NCBI GenBank assembly: GCA_052435735.1
Contig: JBQVNB010000013.1
Coordinates: 62,001-126,000, forward strand
Source of the DNA: Aliihoeflea sp052435735
Lineage (GTDB): Bacteria; Pseudomonadota; Alphaproteobacteria; Rhizobiales; Rhizobiaceae
DNA: 64,000 nt
Reading direction: 5' to 3'
The stretch's first letter is position 1. Each line of letters starts with the position of its first letter. The position numbers and the translations under genes are program-made. Shown one piece after another: positions 35,537-43,790 of the stretch. The notes beneath the pieces were generated by a model. It was not told the origin of the DNA. It worked only from the letters and a program-made list of their open reading frames with translations, and searched no databases.

Positions 35537-36151
35537 TCACGGATATAGCCTCGTCTTCCCCCAGCCGTCACCCTCGCGCTTGAACTGTAGGCGGTCGTGC
35601 AGGCGGAAGGGGCGGTCGTGCCAGAATTCGATCTCGACCGGCCTGATGCGGAAGCCCGACCAGTGCGCGGGGCGGGGGATTTCGCCGATGGCATGTTTCG
35701 CAGTGTATTCCGCGACCGCCTTTTCCAGCGCGAACCGGCCTTCGAGCGGGCGCGATTGGGCTGACGCCCAGGCGCCGATCCGGCTGCCGCGCGGGCGCGT
35801 CGCGTAGTAGGCGTCGGCCTCGGCGTCGGTGACGATCTCGACCGGCCCGCGCACCCGCACCTGCCGGCGCAGGCTTTTCCAGTGGAAGCACATGGCCGCC
35901 TTCATCGAACCCAGAATCTCCCGCCCCTTGGCGCTTTCGAAATTGGTGTAGAAGACGAAGCCCTGCGCGTCGAAACCCTTTAGAAGCACCATGCGCACGT
36001 TAGGCAGGCCGTCGGCGTCGACCGTCGCGAGCGCCAGCGCGGTGGGATCGTTGATCTCGCTCTTCTCGGCGTCCTTCAGCCAGTCGGCGAAGAGGCGATA
36101 GGGTTCGGTCGCTTCGGTGAAATCAGTGTTTGTTAACTGTGCATCCGACAT
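35537..36151 (-). CDS. pdxH: Pyridoxamine 5'-phosphate oxidase
   Basis: FMN-dependent oxidase producing pyridoxal 5'-phosphate, 204 residues from ATG 36151. It shows ALATVDADGLPNVRMVLLKGFDAQGFVFYTNFESAKGREI, the FMN segment FHWKSLRRQVRVRG, SRIGAWASAQSRPL, and the C-terminal WSGFRIRPVEIEFWHDRPFRLHDRL plus RLYP, all diagnostic of PdxH. The open frame upstream runs into a family D repeat and is rejected. A palindromic repeat separates it from the divergent lipoprotein gene. Confidence 0.96.
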   Translation of the reverse strand: MSDAQLTNTDFTEATEPYRLFADWLKDAEKSEINDPTALALATVDADGLPNVRMVLLKGFDAQGFVFYTNFESAKGREILGSMKAAMCFHWKSLRRQVRVRGPVEIVTDAEADAYYATRPRGSRIGAWASAQSRPLEGRFALEKAVAEYTAKHAIGEIPRPAHWSGFRIRPVEIEFWHDRPFRLHDRLQFKREGDGWGKTRLYP

Positions 36152-36173
36152 TCTAAACCTCTGCGCATGATTC

Positions 36174-36223
36174 GAGCATCGGACCGAAAAGTGGAAACCG
36201 GTTTTCGGACTTTCCGATGCTCT
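36174..36223. repeat. Intergenic repeat, family D, full copy
   Basis: GAGCATCGG (36174-36182) and CCGATGCTC (36214-36222) flank CCGAAAAGTGGAAACCGGTTTTCGG, itself a dyad centred on AACCGGTT. The element can fold into a long hairpin in either strand. It lies between divergent pdxH and the lipoprotein gene. The related copy at 54615 is inverted. Confidence 0.88.
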
Positions 36224-36310
36224 AACAACAAATGTGGATCGTACTTTGCGCGTCCTTGGACGCGCGGCGATCCATCGGGAGATGACGCATTGTTGCACCC
36301 GTTGCAAGCG

Positions 36311-36730
36311 ATGGCGATGACGGCACGGCGGGCCATTTTGCTGGCCACGATGGCGTCGTGCCTTGCCGCCTGCGGCTCGCGCGGCGTCACGCTCGAGGAC
36401 GTCGCCAAGGATACGTCGATCATCACCGGCTCGGTGCAGAAGACCGAAGCGCCGAAGGATGCGACGGAACTCTCCGATGCGGCGACCATCCGCAACGTCG
36501 TCTCCGCGCTCGACCTCGACGCCGGCGCGCCCGATGCGCTCGCATGGGCGAATGCCGAGACGGGTTCGCGCGGCGCGCTGCGTCAGATCAGTGAATACAA
36601 CGAACAGGGCACGCGCTGCCGCCGCTTCGAGGCGACGCGCGAAAGCTTCGACGGCATCGCGCTCTATCAGGGCGAATCCTGCCTCGCCTCGGGCGGCATG
36701 TGGGCGATGACGGCTTTCGACAAGCTTTGA
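36311..36730 (+). CDS. Lipoprotein, RT0821/Lpp0805 surface-protein-like
   Basis: A 139-residue probable outer-membrane lipoprotein. The start at ATG 36311 gives MAMTARRAILLATMASCLAACGS with lipobox LAAC (lipid-modified C21). The mature part ends with WANAETGSRGALRQISEY, GTRCRRFEATRESFDGIALYQGESCL and GGMWAM, the pattern of the rickettsial 17-kDa antigen-like RT0821/Lpp0805 family. Two cysteines may form a disulfide. The role is probably in the cell envelope; nothing more specific is known to me. The upstream in-frame extension crosses the repeat and is rejected. Confidence 0.75.
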   Translation: MAMTARRAILLATMASCLAACGSRGVTLEDVAKDTSIITGSVQKTEAPKDATELSDAATIRNVVSALDLDAGAPDALAWANAETGSRGALRQISEYNEQGTRCRRFEATRESFDGIALYQGESCLASGGMWAMTAFDKL

Positions 36731-36811
36731 CCGGCGCCCGGAAAATCTGGAAACTTCGCGCCGTCATGCTCATATAGCGGGCGACCAATCCTCAATTCGG
36801 GCAGGCAATTC

Positions 36812-37762
36812 ATGCGCGATCCCTACCAGGTGCTGGGCGTTGCCAAGAACGCCTCGGCCAAGGACATCAAGTCGGCATACCGGAAGCTGGCGAAGAAATA
36901 TCATCCGGACCAGAACGCCAACGACCCGAAGGCGCAGGAACGCTTCGCCGAGGCGAGCCAGGCCTATGAGATCGTCGGCGACGACGAGAAGCGCGGCCAG
37001 TTCGACCGCGGCGAGATCGACGCGACCGGCAAGCCGCGCTTCACCGGTTTCGAGGGCGCGGGTGGCGGCGACCCGTTCGGCGGCTTTCGGCGTGCCGGCG
37101 CAGGTCCGGGCGGCGGGCGCTACGAGTTCCGCTCGTCGGGCGGCGCCGATCCGTTCGGCGATGCCGGTGACGACATCTTTTCGCACATCTTCGGCCAGGC
37201 GTTTCGCCAGGGAGGAGGCGCGCAGGCAGGGCCGCAGCCAGGGGCCGGCCAGCGCCGCCAGCCGCGCGGCAGCGACCTGCAGGTGACGCTCGACGTGACG
37301 ATCGAGGAAGCGGCGACGGCGGCCAAGGTCACCGCGGCCTTTCCCGACGGGCGCAAGATCGCGGTCAAGCTGCCGGCCTTCCTGGAGGACGGGCAGACGA
37401 TCCGCCTGAAAGGGCAGGGCGAGCAACTCGGCATCGGCGAGCCGGGCGACGCTCTTGTCAAAGTCCGCTTCAAGACGCATCCGCTCTACCGTGTCGAGGG
37501 TCGCGATCTTCATGTCGACCTGCCCGTCCCGCTGGAAGACGCGGTGCTGGGCGCCAAGCTGCCGGTGGAAACGCCGACCGGCCGGCTCGCCGTCGCCATT
37601 CCCGCCTGGTCGAGCTCCGACAAGCGCTTGCGCTTGAAAGGCAAGGGCCTGCCGACCAGGCATGGCGGCCATGGCGACCTCTACGTTCATGTCTCCGTGA
37701 TGCTGCCTCCCGACCGCGACGAGGACCTTGAGGCACTGATGCGCGCGCGCCGCGCTTCCTGA
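36812..37762 (+). CDS. DnaJ-class co-chaperone (CbpA-like, no zinc finger)
   Basis: A 316-residue J-domain protein. The J domain spans residues 1-65 with YHPDQN giving the HPD motif that stimulates DnaK. A Gly/Phe-rich linker with DPFGGF and DPFGDAGDDIF repeats runs from about 70 to 145. The C-terminal substrate-binding DnaJ-C domains (GSDLQVTLDVTIEEAATAAKV, LRLKGKGLPTRHGGHGDLYV) follow directly, so the cysteine-rich zinc finger of true DnaJ is missing. It resembles CbpA. It precedes fabI by about 90 bp. Confidence 0.92.
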   Translation: MRDPYQVLGVAKNASAKDIKSAYRKLAKKYHPDQNANDPKAQERFAEASQAYEIVGDDEKRGQFDRGEIDATGKPRFTGFEGAGGGDPFGGFRRAGAGPGGGRYEFRSSGGADPFGDAGDDIFSHIFGQAFRQGGGAQAGPQPGAGQRRQPRGSDLQVTLDVTIEEAATAAKVTAAFPDGRKIAVKLPAFLEDGQTIRLKGQGEQLGIGEPGDALVKVRFKTHPLYRVEGRDLHVDLPVPLEDAVLGAKLPVETPTGRLAVAIPAWSSSDKRLRLKGKGLPTRHGGHGDLYVHVSVMLPPDRDEDLEALMRARRAS

Positions 37763-37854
37763 TCGCCGTTGCCGCCCGACGGTCTCGCGGCTTGATGCCG
37801 CACACCCTCTATGCGATAGGCTCGGTCCAAACGTGATCGGGTCGAGGGAATGAC

Positions 37855-38667
37855 ATGGCAGGTGGAAACGGATTGATGGCCGGCAAGCGCGGCCTCATCA
37901 TGGGCGTGGCGAACAATCGCTCGATCGCCTGGGGCATCGCGAAGGCCTGCGCAGAGCAGGGCGCCGAACTCGCCTTCACCTGGCAGGGCGACGCCTTAAA
38001 AAAGCGCGTCGAGCCCCTCGCAGCCGAACTGGGCGCGCATCTGGCCGGCCATTGCGACGTTTCCGACATGGCGACCATCGACGCCGTCTTCGCAGACCTC
38101 GAAGCCAAGTGGGGCAAGCTCGACTTCGTCGTCCACGCCATCGGCTTTTCCGACAAGGACGAACTCGTCGGCCGCTATGTCGACACCAGCCACGGCAATT
38201 TTGTGAAGACGATGGACATCTCGGTCTACTCGTTCACCGCCGTCGCGCAGCGCGCCGAAAAGCTCATGACTGAGGGCGGCTCGCTCCTGACCATGACCTA
38301 TTACGGCGCCGAAAAGGTCATGCCAAACTACAACGTCATGGGCGTCGCCAAGGCCGCTCTCGAAGCGTCCGTTCAGTATCTGGCGGTCGATCTCGGCCCG
38401 AAGAATATTCGCGTCAACGCCATCTCGGCCGGCCCGATCAAGACGCTCGCCGCGTCCGGCATCGGCGATTTCCGCTACATCCTGAAGTGGAACGAGTACA
38501 ACGCCCCGCTGCGTCGCACCGTCACCATCGAGGAAGTCGGCCAGACCGGCGTCTACCTCCTCTCCGACATGTCGAAGGGGATGACGGGCGAGGTGCTGCA
38601 CGTCGATTCGGGCTATCACGTCGTCGGCATGAAGGCGGTGGACGCCCCGGACATTTCGACGGTCTGA
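37855..38667 (+). CDS. fabI: Enoyl-[acyl-carrier-protein] reductase (NADH)
   Basis: A 270-residue FabI, an atypical short-chain dehydrogenase for the last reduction in fatty-acid elongation. The N-terminal nucleotide motif is IMGVANNRSIAWGIAKACAEQG. The catalytic pair is Y159-x6-K166 (YNVMGVAK), with the first tyrosine in TYYGAEKV. ISAGPIKTLAASGI and the C-terminal LSDMSKGMTGEVLHVDSGYHVVG are further FabI marks. The ATG at 37855 is preceded only by a weak GAGGG. It is upstream of a phosphoglycerate mutase-like gene. Confidence 0.95.
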   Translation: MAGGNGLMAGKRGLIMGVANNRSIAWGIAKACAEQGAELAFTWQGDALKKRVEPLAAELGAHLAGHCDVSDMATIDAVFADLEAKWGKLDFVVHAIGFSDKDELVGRYVDTSHGNFVKTMDISVYSFTAVAQRAEKLMTEGGSLLTMTYYGAEKVMPNYNVMGVAKAALEASVQYLAVDLGPKNIRVNAISAGPIKTLAASGIGDFRYILKWNEYNAPLRRTVTIEEVGQTGVYLLSDMSKGMTGEVLHVDSGYHVVGMKAVDAPDISTV

Positions 38668-38734
38668 CGCTCCTCACCAACAAATGACCGCATGCAACTT
38701 GCGGCCCGGCGACGGGTCGCGCTAATCCAAGCGC

Positions 38735-39322
38735 ATGGCAACGCTCATCTATTTCATCCGGCACGGCCAGACCGACTGGAACGCAACCATGCGCCTGCAG
38801 GGGCAGGCCGACACGGATCTGAACGTTGTCGGCCGTGCGCAGGCCGACCGCAATGGCGAGCGGCTGGCGAAGGTGCAGCCCGACATCGCCTTGTTCCGCT
38901 TCGTTGCCAGCCCGCTGAAGCGCACCCGCGAAACGATGGAACGCGTGCGCGCCGGCGCCGGCCTGCCGCGCCGCGGCTATTTGACCGACCCGCGCCTCAT
39001 CGAGGTCCATTTCGGCGACTGGCAGGGCAAGACGCTGGAAGAGGTCGAAGCCGGTAGGCCCGGCGCGACTGCCGAGCGCAATGCCGACAAATGGCACTTC
39101 GTGCCGCCCGGCACCGCCGGCGAAAGCTACGACCGCCTGATGTCCCGCTTCCGGCCGTTCCTCGACGAGATCGCGCACCCGACCGTCTGCGTCACCCATG
39201 GCGGCATCATCCGCGCCGTCTTCCGCATCGCAGGCGGCATGGGTGCTACGGAAGCCGCGGCGTTGGTCGTGCCGCAGGATAGGATTTTGCGGTGGGATGG
39301 GGTGAAGCTGGAGTGGCTGTAG
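38735..39322 (+). CDS. Histidine phosphatase (phosphoglycerate mutase-like)
   Basis: A 195-residue phosphohistidine-type phosphatase. The catalytic RHG motif is in FIRHGQTDWN (His9), with the following arginine in SPLKRTRETM, the acid in EVHFGDWQGKTL and the second His in CVTHGGIIR. It belongs to the broad GpmB/CobC superfamily, so the substrate is not determined; bacterial genes in this setting are often annotated phosphoglycerate mutase. It lies 67 bp after fabI on the same strand and is followed by a composite palindromic element. Confidence 0.88.
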   Translation: MATLIYFIRHGQTDWNATMRLQGQADTDLNVVGRAQADRNGERLAKVQPDIALFRFVASPLKRTRETMERVRAGAGLPRRGYLTDPRLIEVHFGDWQGKTLEEVEAGRPGATAERNADKWHFVPPGTAGESYDRLMSRFRPFLDEIAHPTVCVTHGGIIRAVFRIAGGMGATEAAALVVPQDRILRWDGVKLEWL

Positions 39323-39334
39323 CTGCTGGGTGCC

Positions 39335-39466
39335 ACGTCATCCCGGCCGAAGTCCGAGCGAAGCGAGGCGAGAGCCGGGACCCATTCCGTGCCCTCTCCG
39401 ATGGTACGGAATGGGTCCGGATAGCCGATCTGCGCTGCGCTCCGATCAGCTTTCGGGATGACCCCG
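39335..39466. repeat. Intergenic palindromic repeat, family E
   Basis: A composite element between the convergent phosphatase gene and DUF1344 gene. Outer CGTCATCCCGGCCGAAG pairs in part with CTTTCGGGATGACCCCG, and inner GGGACCCATTCCGT pairs with ACGGAATGGGTCC around GCCCTCTCCGATGGT. As the only structure between two convergent genes, it may act as a bidirectional terminator. Confidence 0.8.
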
Positions 39467-39473
39467 TACCGGC

Positions 39474-39722
39474 CTAATCCCCCACATCCATATCCGTAAT
39501 CTGCTTCTCCCCCTCGATCTCCTCATAGGCGAGCAGCACGTCCATTCCCTCCGAGATCGCCTCGACATCGAATTCGCCCGGCAGCTTGTAGACATTGCCG
39601 TTCTCGAGCGTGATCGTCATCGCTTCGCGGTCGATCGCGGTAATCGGGCCTTCGTCGTTGGCGGCGAGGGCCGCGGTGGCGAAGAGAGTGGCGGCGGCGG
39701 TGAAAAGGGCGAGCTTGCGCAT
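39474..39722 (-). CDS. DUF1344 exported protein
   Basis: An 82-residue secreted protein. An export signal spans residues 1-20 (MRKLALFTAAATLFATAALA), followed by the DUF1344 core EGPITAIDREAMTITLENGNVYKLP and an acidic tail ending EKQITDMDVGD. The family is a small beta-rich periplasmic domain common in rhizobia with no known role. GGAGG lies about 10 nt upstream of ATG 39722. A long upstream open frame is antisense to aroC and rejected. It is divergent from aroC. Confidence 0.82.
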   Translation of the reverse strand: MRKLALFTAAATLFATAALAANDEGPITAIDREAMTITLENGNVYKLPGEFDVEAISEGMDVLLAYEEIEGEKQITDMDVGD

Positions 39723-39866
39723 CAGATGGAATCCTCCGGAGGGTCGCGAGACGATGTTTGAATCGAAACAATGTGTCAAAACTCCGCGCGGTTTGACCCT
39801 CCGGCAAAACGCCAATAGAAGCGGTGGCGAAACGGCCCTTGAAGGGCCGGCGGGGCAGGGACCAGC

Positions 39867-40961
39867 ATGTCGCACAACACGTTCGGGCATCTCTTTCGCG
39901 TGACGACCTGGGGCGAAAGCCACGGGCCGGCGCTCGGCTGCGTCGTCGATGGCTGCCCCCCCGGCATCAGGTTCCAGCTTTCCGACATCCAGGCCGATCT
40001 CGACCGCCGCCGTCCCGGCAAGTCGCGCTTCGTCACCCAGCGCCAGGAGCCCGACCAGGTGAAGATCCTGTCCGGCGTGCTCGAGGACGGCGACGAACTC
40101 ATCACCACCGGGACGCCCGTTTCGATGCTGATCGAAAATGTCGACCAGCGCTCCAAGGACTATGGCGAAATCGCCCGGCAATACCGCCCGGGCCACGCCG
40201 ACTACACCTATGACCTCAAATACGGCCTGCGCGACTATCGCGGCGGCGGACGCTCTTCGGCCCGCGAGACCGCAGCCCGCGTCGCCGCCGGCGCACTCGC
40301 CCGCAAAGTGGTGCCCGGCATGGTCGTGCGCGGCGCGCTCGTCTCGATGGGCGTCAAGGACATCGACCGCGCCAACTGGGACTGGGATTTCGTCCAGTCC
40401 GCCGACAACCCGTTCTTCACGCCCGACCCCAAATCCGTGTCCGTCTTCGAGGATTATCTCGACGGCATCCGCAAGGCTGGCTCCTCCGTCGGCGCCATCG
40501 TCGAGATCGTCGCAGACAATGTCCCGGCCGGCCTCGGCGCGCCGATCTACGCCAAGCTCGACCAGGAGATCGCGTCGGGCCTGATGTCGATCAACGCCGT
40601 CAAGGGCGTCGAGATCGGCAACGGCTTCGAGGCCGCTCGCTTTACCGGCGAGGAAAACGCCGACGAGATGCGCATGGGCAATGACGGCCCGCGCTTTCTG
40701 TCCAACAAGGCGGGCGGCATTCTCGGCGGCATCTCGACCGGCCAGCCGGTCGTCGCCCGTTTCGCCGTCAAGCCGACCTCGTCCATCCTCAACACCCGCC
40801 AGTCGATCGACGTCGACGGCCAGGAAGTGGACGTCCGCACCAAGGGCCGTCACGACCCCTGCGTCGGCATCCGCGCCGTGCCGATCGGTGAGGCGATGGT
40901 CGCGTGCGCGATTGCGGATCACTATCTGAGACATCGAGGCCAGACGGGCCGGGTCAATTAA
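39867..40961 (+). CDS. aroC: Chorismate synthase
   Basis: A 364-residue FMN-dependent lyase that makes chorismate from 5-enolpyruvylshikimate 3-phosphate. Signature segments: NTFGHLFRVTTWGESHGPALGCVVDG at the N-terminus, YRPGHADYTYDLKYGLRDYRGGGRSSARET and the C-terminal RHDPCVGIRAVPIGEAM. The length matches the family. It is followed by a palindromic G-rich element and ribB; no aromatic biosynthesis neighbours are present. Confidence 0.97.
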   Translation: MSHNTFGHLFRVTTWGESHGPALGCVVDGCPPGIRFQLSDIQADLDRRRPGKSRFVTQRQEPDQVKILSGVLEDGDELITTGTPVSMLIENVDQRSKDYGEIARQYRPGHADYTYDLKYGLRDYRGGGRSSARETAARVAAGALARKVVPGMVVRGALVSMGVKDIDRANWDWDFVQSADNPFFTPDPKSVSVFEDYLDGIRKAGSSVGAIVEIVADNVPAGLGAPIYAKLDQEIASGLMSINAVKGVEIGNGFEAARFTGEENADEMRMGNDGPRFLSNKAGGILGGISTGQPVVARFAVKPTSSILNTRQSIDVDGQEVDVRTKGRHDPCVGIRAVPIGEAMVACAIADHYLRHRGQTGRVN

Positions 40962-41095
40962 GGGAGGGGGGGGAGTAAGGGAGTAGGTGAAATTCTAGGA
41001 TGAAGCCCGCGGCGCTCAACCTTCATTTTTCCCTACTCCCTTACTCCCCTATCTCCCCCGCTCCCCCGCTCCCCCACTCCCCCACTTCGAAAGAC
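40962..41095. repeat. Purine/pyrimidine-strand repeat, family F
   Basis: Between aroC and ribB, GGGAGGGGGGGGAGTAAGGGAGTAGG is mirrored by CCCTACTCCCTTACTCCCC about 50 bp later. This is followed by reiterated CTCCCCCG and CTCCCCCACT units to 41090. The strand is almost purely purine then almost purely pyrimidine, which could form a hairpin in RNA and unusual structures in DNA. No FMN riboswitch consensus is visible ahead of ribB. Confidence 0.8.
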
Positions 41096-41100
41096 GCTCC

Positions 41101-42201
41101 ATGCCCTACGACCAGCAAAAAACCGTCGAAGCCATCCGCGCCTTCGAGCGTGGCGAGATCGTCGTCGTCATGGACGATGACGGCCGCGAGAACGAGGGCG
41201 ATCTCATCGTCGCGGCCGTGCACTGCACGCCCGAGAAGATGGCCTTCATCGTGCGCCACACTTCGGGCATCGTCTGCACGCCGATGACGCGCGAGGACGC
41301 CAAGCGGCTGAACCTGAACCCCATGGTCGCCGACAATGACGCGCCGCATTCGACGGCCTTCACCGTCTCCGTCGACTTCAAGCACGGCACCACCACCGGC
41401 ATTTCGGCGGAAGACCGCACGCTGACGGCGCGCAACCTTGCCAATGGCAATGTCGGCGCGTCCGATTTCGTGCGTCCCGGCCACATCTTCCCGCTCGTCG
41501 CGCGCGAGGGCGGGGTGCTCATGCGCTCCGGCCACACGGAAGCTGCGGTCGATCTGTGCAAGCTCGCCGGCCTCCCGGCGGTCGGCGTCATCTGCGAACT
41601 CGTCAATGATGACGGCACGGTGATGCGCGGCCCGCAGGTGCAGGGCTTCGCCCGCCAGCACGGCCTGAAGGAAGTTTCCGTCGCGGACCTGATCGCCTAT
41701 CGCCAGCGCCAGGAAACACTGATCGAGCGCATCTCCGATTTCGAGATCGAGACGCCCGGCGGCAAGGCGCGCGCGCTGACCTACCGCCTGCCGTGGGACA
41801 CGATGCACCATCTCGCCATCGTCTTCGGCGACATCCGCGACGGCCGCGACGTGCCGGTCCGCCTCCACACCGAGGACGTCGTCGCCGACGTGTTCGGCGC
41901 AGGGACCGAACTCAAGAATCTCCTGTCGAAGTTCGGTAGCGAACGCGGCGTCCTCGTCTATCTGCGCGAGGGCTCGGTCGGCGTGGCGCACAATGCGCGC
42001 AACCGGCCGATGGGCGAGCGCGAGGCGCACGAAGAAGCGCTTGTCCGCGAGGACGAATGGCGCGAGATCGGCCTCGGCGCGCAGATCCTGCGCGATCTCG
42101 GCATTTCGTCGATCCGGCTGCTCGCCTCCCGCCCGCGCCACTATATCGGCCTCGAGGGCTTCGGCATCGAAATCGCGTCGACCGAGATCATCCAGAGCTG
42201 A
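41101..42201 (+). CDS. ribB: 3,4-dihydroxy-2-butanone-4-phosphate synthase with degenerate GTP cyclohydrolase II domain
   Basis: A 366-residue fusion-type protein. Residues 1-205 are the DHBP synthase of riboflavin synthesis (VVMDDDGRENEGDLIVAA, TTTGISAEDRT, RPGHIFPL, GHTEAAVDL). The second half aligns with GTP cyclohydrolase II, but the zinc motif is gone: the region that normally reads H-S-E-C...RCDCG is RLHTEDVVADVFGAGTELKN, with no cysteines. GCHII activity should be absent, so another ribA is expected elsewhere. Such RibB-X proteins are common in alphaproteobacteria; the retained domain may be structural. Confidence 0.94.
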   Translation: MPYDQQKTVEAIRAFERGEIVVVMDDDGRENEGDLIVAAVHCTPEKMAFIVRHTSGIVCTPMTREDAKRLNLNPMVADNDAPHSTAFTVSVDFKHGTTTGISAEDRTLTARNLANGNVGASDFVRPGHIFPLVAREGGVLMRSGHTEAAVDLCKLAGLPAVGVICELVNDDGTVMRGPQVQGFARQHGLKEVSVADLIAYRQRQETLIERISDFEIETPGGKARALTYRLPWDTMHHLAIVFGDIRDGRDVPVRLHTEDVVADVFGAGTELKNLLSKFGSERGVLVYLREGSVGVAHNARNRPMGEREAHEEALVREDEWREIGLGAQILRDLGISSIRLLASRPRHYIGLEGFGIEIASTEIIQS

Positions 42202-42275
42202 TCGCTGTTGATCGCTCGGCCGAAGTGAAATCGGGGCGTGGTCACGCGCCCTGATCGGCCCTATATCAAGCGCCC

Positions 42276-43202
42276 ATGGTCACACGTCTCTATACGCACC
42301 CCATCTATCTCGAACATCTGATGCCAGCCGGCCACCCCGAGCGGCCGGATCGCCTGCGCGCGCTAGAACGTGCACTGGAGGCCGAGGCCTTCGACCGGCT
42401 CGACCGGCATCTGTCGCCGATGGGCGATATCGAAACCGTGCTCTACGCCCACCCGCAAAGCCATGTCGACAAGATACGCGCCCTGATCCCCTCCGAGGGT
42501 CTGGCGAGCATCGACGGCGACACCACCGTCAGCCCGAAGAGCCTCGAAGCCGCGCTGACCGCCGTTGGCGCTGCCAATGCGGCCGTGGACGACGTCTTCG
42601 CCGGCCGCGCCGACAACGTCTTCGTCGCCTCGCGCCCGCCCGGGCACCATGCCGAGAAGGCGACGGCGATGGGCTTCTGCCTCTTCAACCACGCCGCCAT
42701 CGCCGCCCGCCACGCCCAGAAGGCGCACGGCGCCGAGCGCGTCGCGATCGTCGACTGGGACGTCCATCACGGCAACGGCACGCAGGATATCTTCTACGAC
42801 GACCCGTCGGTCCTCTACTGCTCCACGCACCAGATGCCGCTCTATCCCGGCACCGGCGCGAAGTCGGAGACCGGCGCCGGCAACATCGTCAACGCGCCGC
42901 TCGATCCAGGCACGGGCAGCGAAACCTTCCGCGAGGCGTTCAATTCGCGCGTCCTCCCCGCGCTCGACGAATTCCGGCCCGACCTCATCATCATCTCCGC
43001 CGGCTTCGACGCCCACCACCGCGACCCGCTGGCCGAGATCAACCTGACCGAAGACGATTTCGACTGGGCGACCGGCGAACTCATGGAGCGCGCGACACGC
43101 CACTCCAACAACCGTCTCGTGAGCTTGCTGGAAGGCGGTTACGATTTGCAGGGCCTGGCCTTCTCGGCCGCCGTCCACATCGCCCGCCTGATGAAGGGAT
43201 GA
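42276..43202 (+). CDS. Histone deacetylase-family amidohydrolase
   Basis: A 308-residue class II HDAC/acetylpolyamine amidohydrolase-like protein. Seen: HPERPDRLRALE, the catalytic RPPGHHAEKATAMGFCLFNH, zinc ligands in VDWDVHHGNGTQ, ISAGFDAHHRDPLAEI and the end LEGGYDL. It hydrolyses an acetylated amine or lysine by family knowledge; the substrate is unknown. The stop overlaps the xseB start (ATGA), so the two are translated together. Confidence 0.93.
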   Translation: MVTRLYTHPIYLEHLMPAGHPERPDRLRALERALEAEAFDRLDRHLSPMGDIETVLYAHPQSHVDKIRALIPSEGLASIDGDTTVSPKSLEAALTAVGAANAAVDDVFAGRADNVFVASRPPGHHAEKATAMGFCLFNHAAIAARHAQKAHGAERVAIVDWDVHHGNGTQDIFYDDPSVLYCSTHQMPLYPGTGAKSETGAGNIVNAPLDPGTGSETFREAFNSRVLPALDEFRPDLIIISAGFDAHHRDPLAEINLTEDDFDWATGELMERATRHSNNRLVSLLEGGYDLQGLAFSAAVHIARLMKG

Positions 43203-43462
43203 CCATGACCGACCAGACCACCCCGAATGCCGACATCAAGGCGATGACCTTCGAACAGGCGCTCGAAGCGCTCGAACGCATCGTCGACGACCTGGAACGC
43301 GGCGACGTCCCCCTCGACCAGTCGATCCGCATCTACGAGCGCGGCGAGGCGCTGAAGGCGCATTGCGACCAGCTCTTGAAGGCGGCCGAGGACAAGGTCG
43401 AGAAGATCAGGCTGTCGCGGGACGGCAAGCCGATGGGCACGGAGCCGTTGGACGGGGAGTAG
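43199..43462 (+). CDS. xseB: Exodeoxyribonuclease VII small subunit
   Basis: An 87-residue small subunit of exonuclease VII, which degrades single-stranded DNA with XseA. The core MTFEQALEALERIVDDLERGDVPLDQSIRIYERGEALKAHCDQLL is standard. The start overlaps the preceding gene by 4 bp. xseB-to-dxs linkage is common in many bacteria; here a toxin-antitoxin module and a pirin gene stand between the two. Confidence 0.95.
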   Translation: MTMTDQTTPNADIKAMTFEQALEALERIVDDLERGDVPLDQSIRIYERGEALKAHCDQLLKAAEDKVEKIRLSRDGKPMGTEPLDGE

Positions 43463-43471
43463 GGGTCGAGC

Positions 43472-43520
43472 TTGAAAATTGTGTCATGCAACGCTATCTT
43501 AGCCAGGATTAGCTAAGGAG
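43472..43520 (+). promoter_or_regulatory. phd-vapC promoter and operator
   Basis: TTGAAA (43472-43477), a 17-bp spacer and TATCTT (43495-43500) form a good promoter just after xseB. CTTAGC (43498-43503) and GCTAAG (43512-43517), a perfect 6-bp inverted repeat, overlap the -10 end, start site and AAGGAG ribosome site (43515-43520). Repression by the antitoxin complex there is inferred. Confidence 0.65.
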
Positions 43521-43526
43521 CGCGTG

Positions 43527-43790
43527 ATGTCCACCGTCAATATGCTTGAAGCCAAGACCTCGTTGTCCCGTCTCGTGGAAGCGGTCGAGAGCGGCTTGGA
43601 AAGCGAAATCGTCATCGCTCGCAATGGCAAACCGGCGGCGAAGCTTGTTCCGCTCGGCGCGCCCGTTGCGAAGACAATTCGCTTTGGGCACGCCAGAGCG
43701 AAGTATCCGCCGCTGGACTATGAAGCCTTCCAGGCGCTCGACGCGGATGTCGAGGCAATGTTCTTCGGCGAAGAAAAGCAGAAGACGTGA
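43527..43790 (+). CDS. Phd/YefM-type antitoxin
   Basis: An 87-residue antitoxin starting at ATG 43527, 6 nt after AAGGAG. The N-terminal Phd fold reads MSTVNMLEAKTSLSRLVEAVESG, then EIVIARNGKPAAKLVPL. The C-terminal tail DYEAFQALDADVEAMFFGEEKQ is acidic and neutralises the toxin. It overlaps the toxin start by 4 bp. It binds DNA with the toxin for autoregulation by family knowledge. Confidence 0.9.
   Translation: MSTVNMLEAKTSLSRLVEAVESGLESEIVIARNGKPAAKLVPLGAPVAKTIRFGHARAKYPPLDYEAFQALDADVEAMFFGEEKQKT

Noticed and set aside
40962..41100. Possible FMN riboswitch ahead of ribB
   Set aside because: The gap is a G/C-run repeat with no RFN-type conserved segments.
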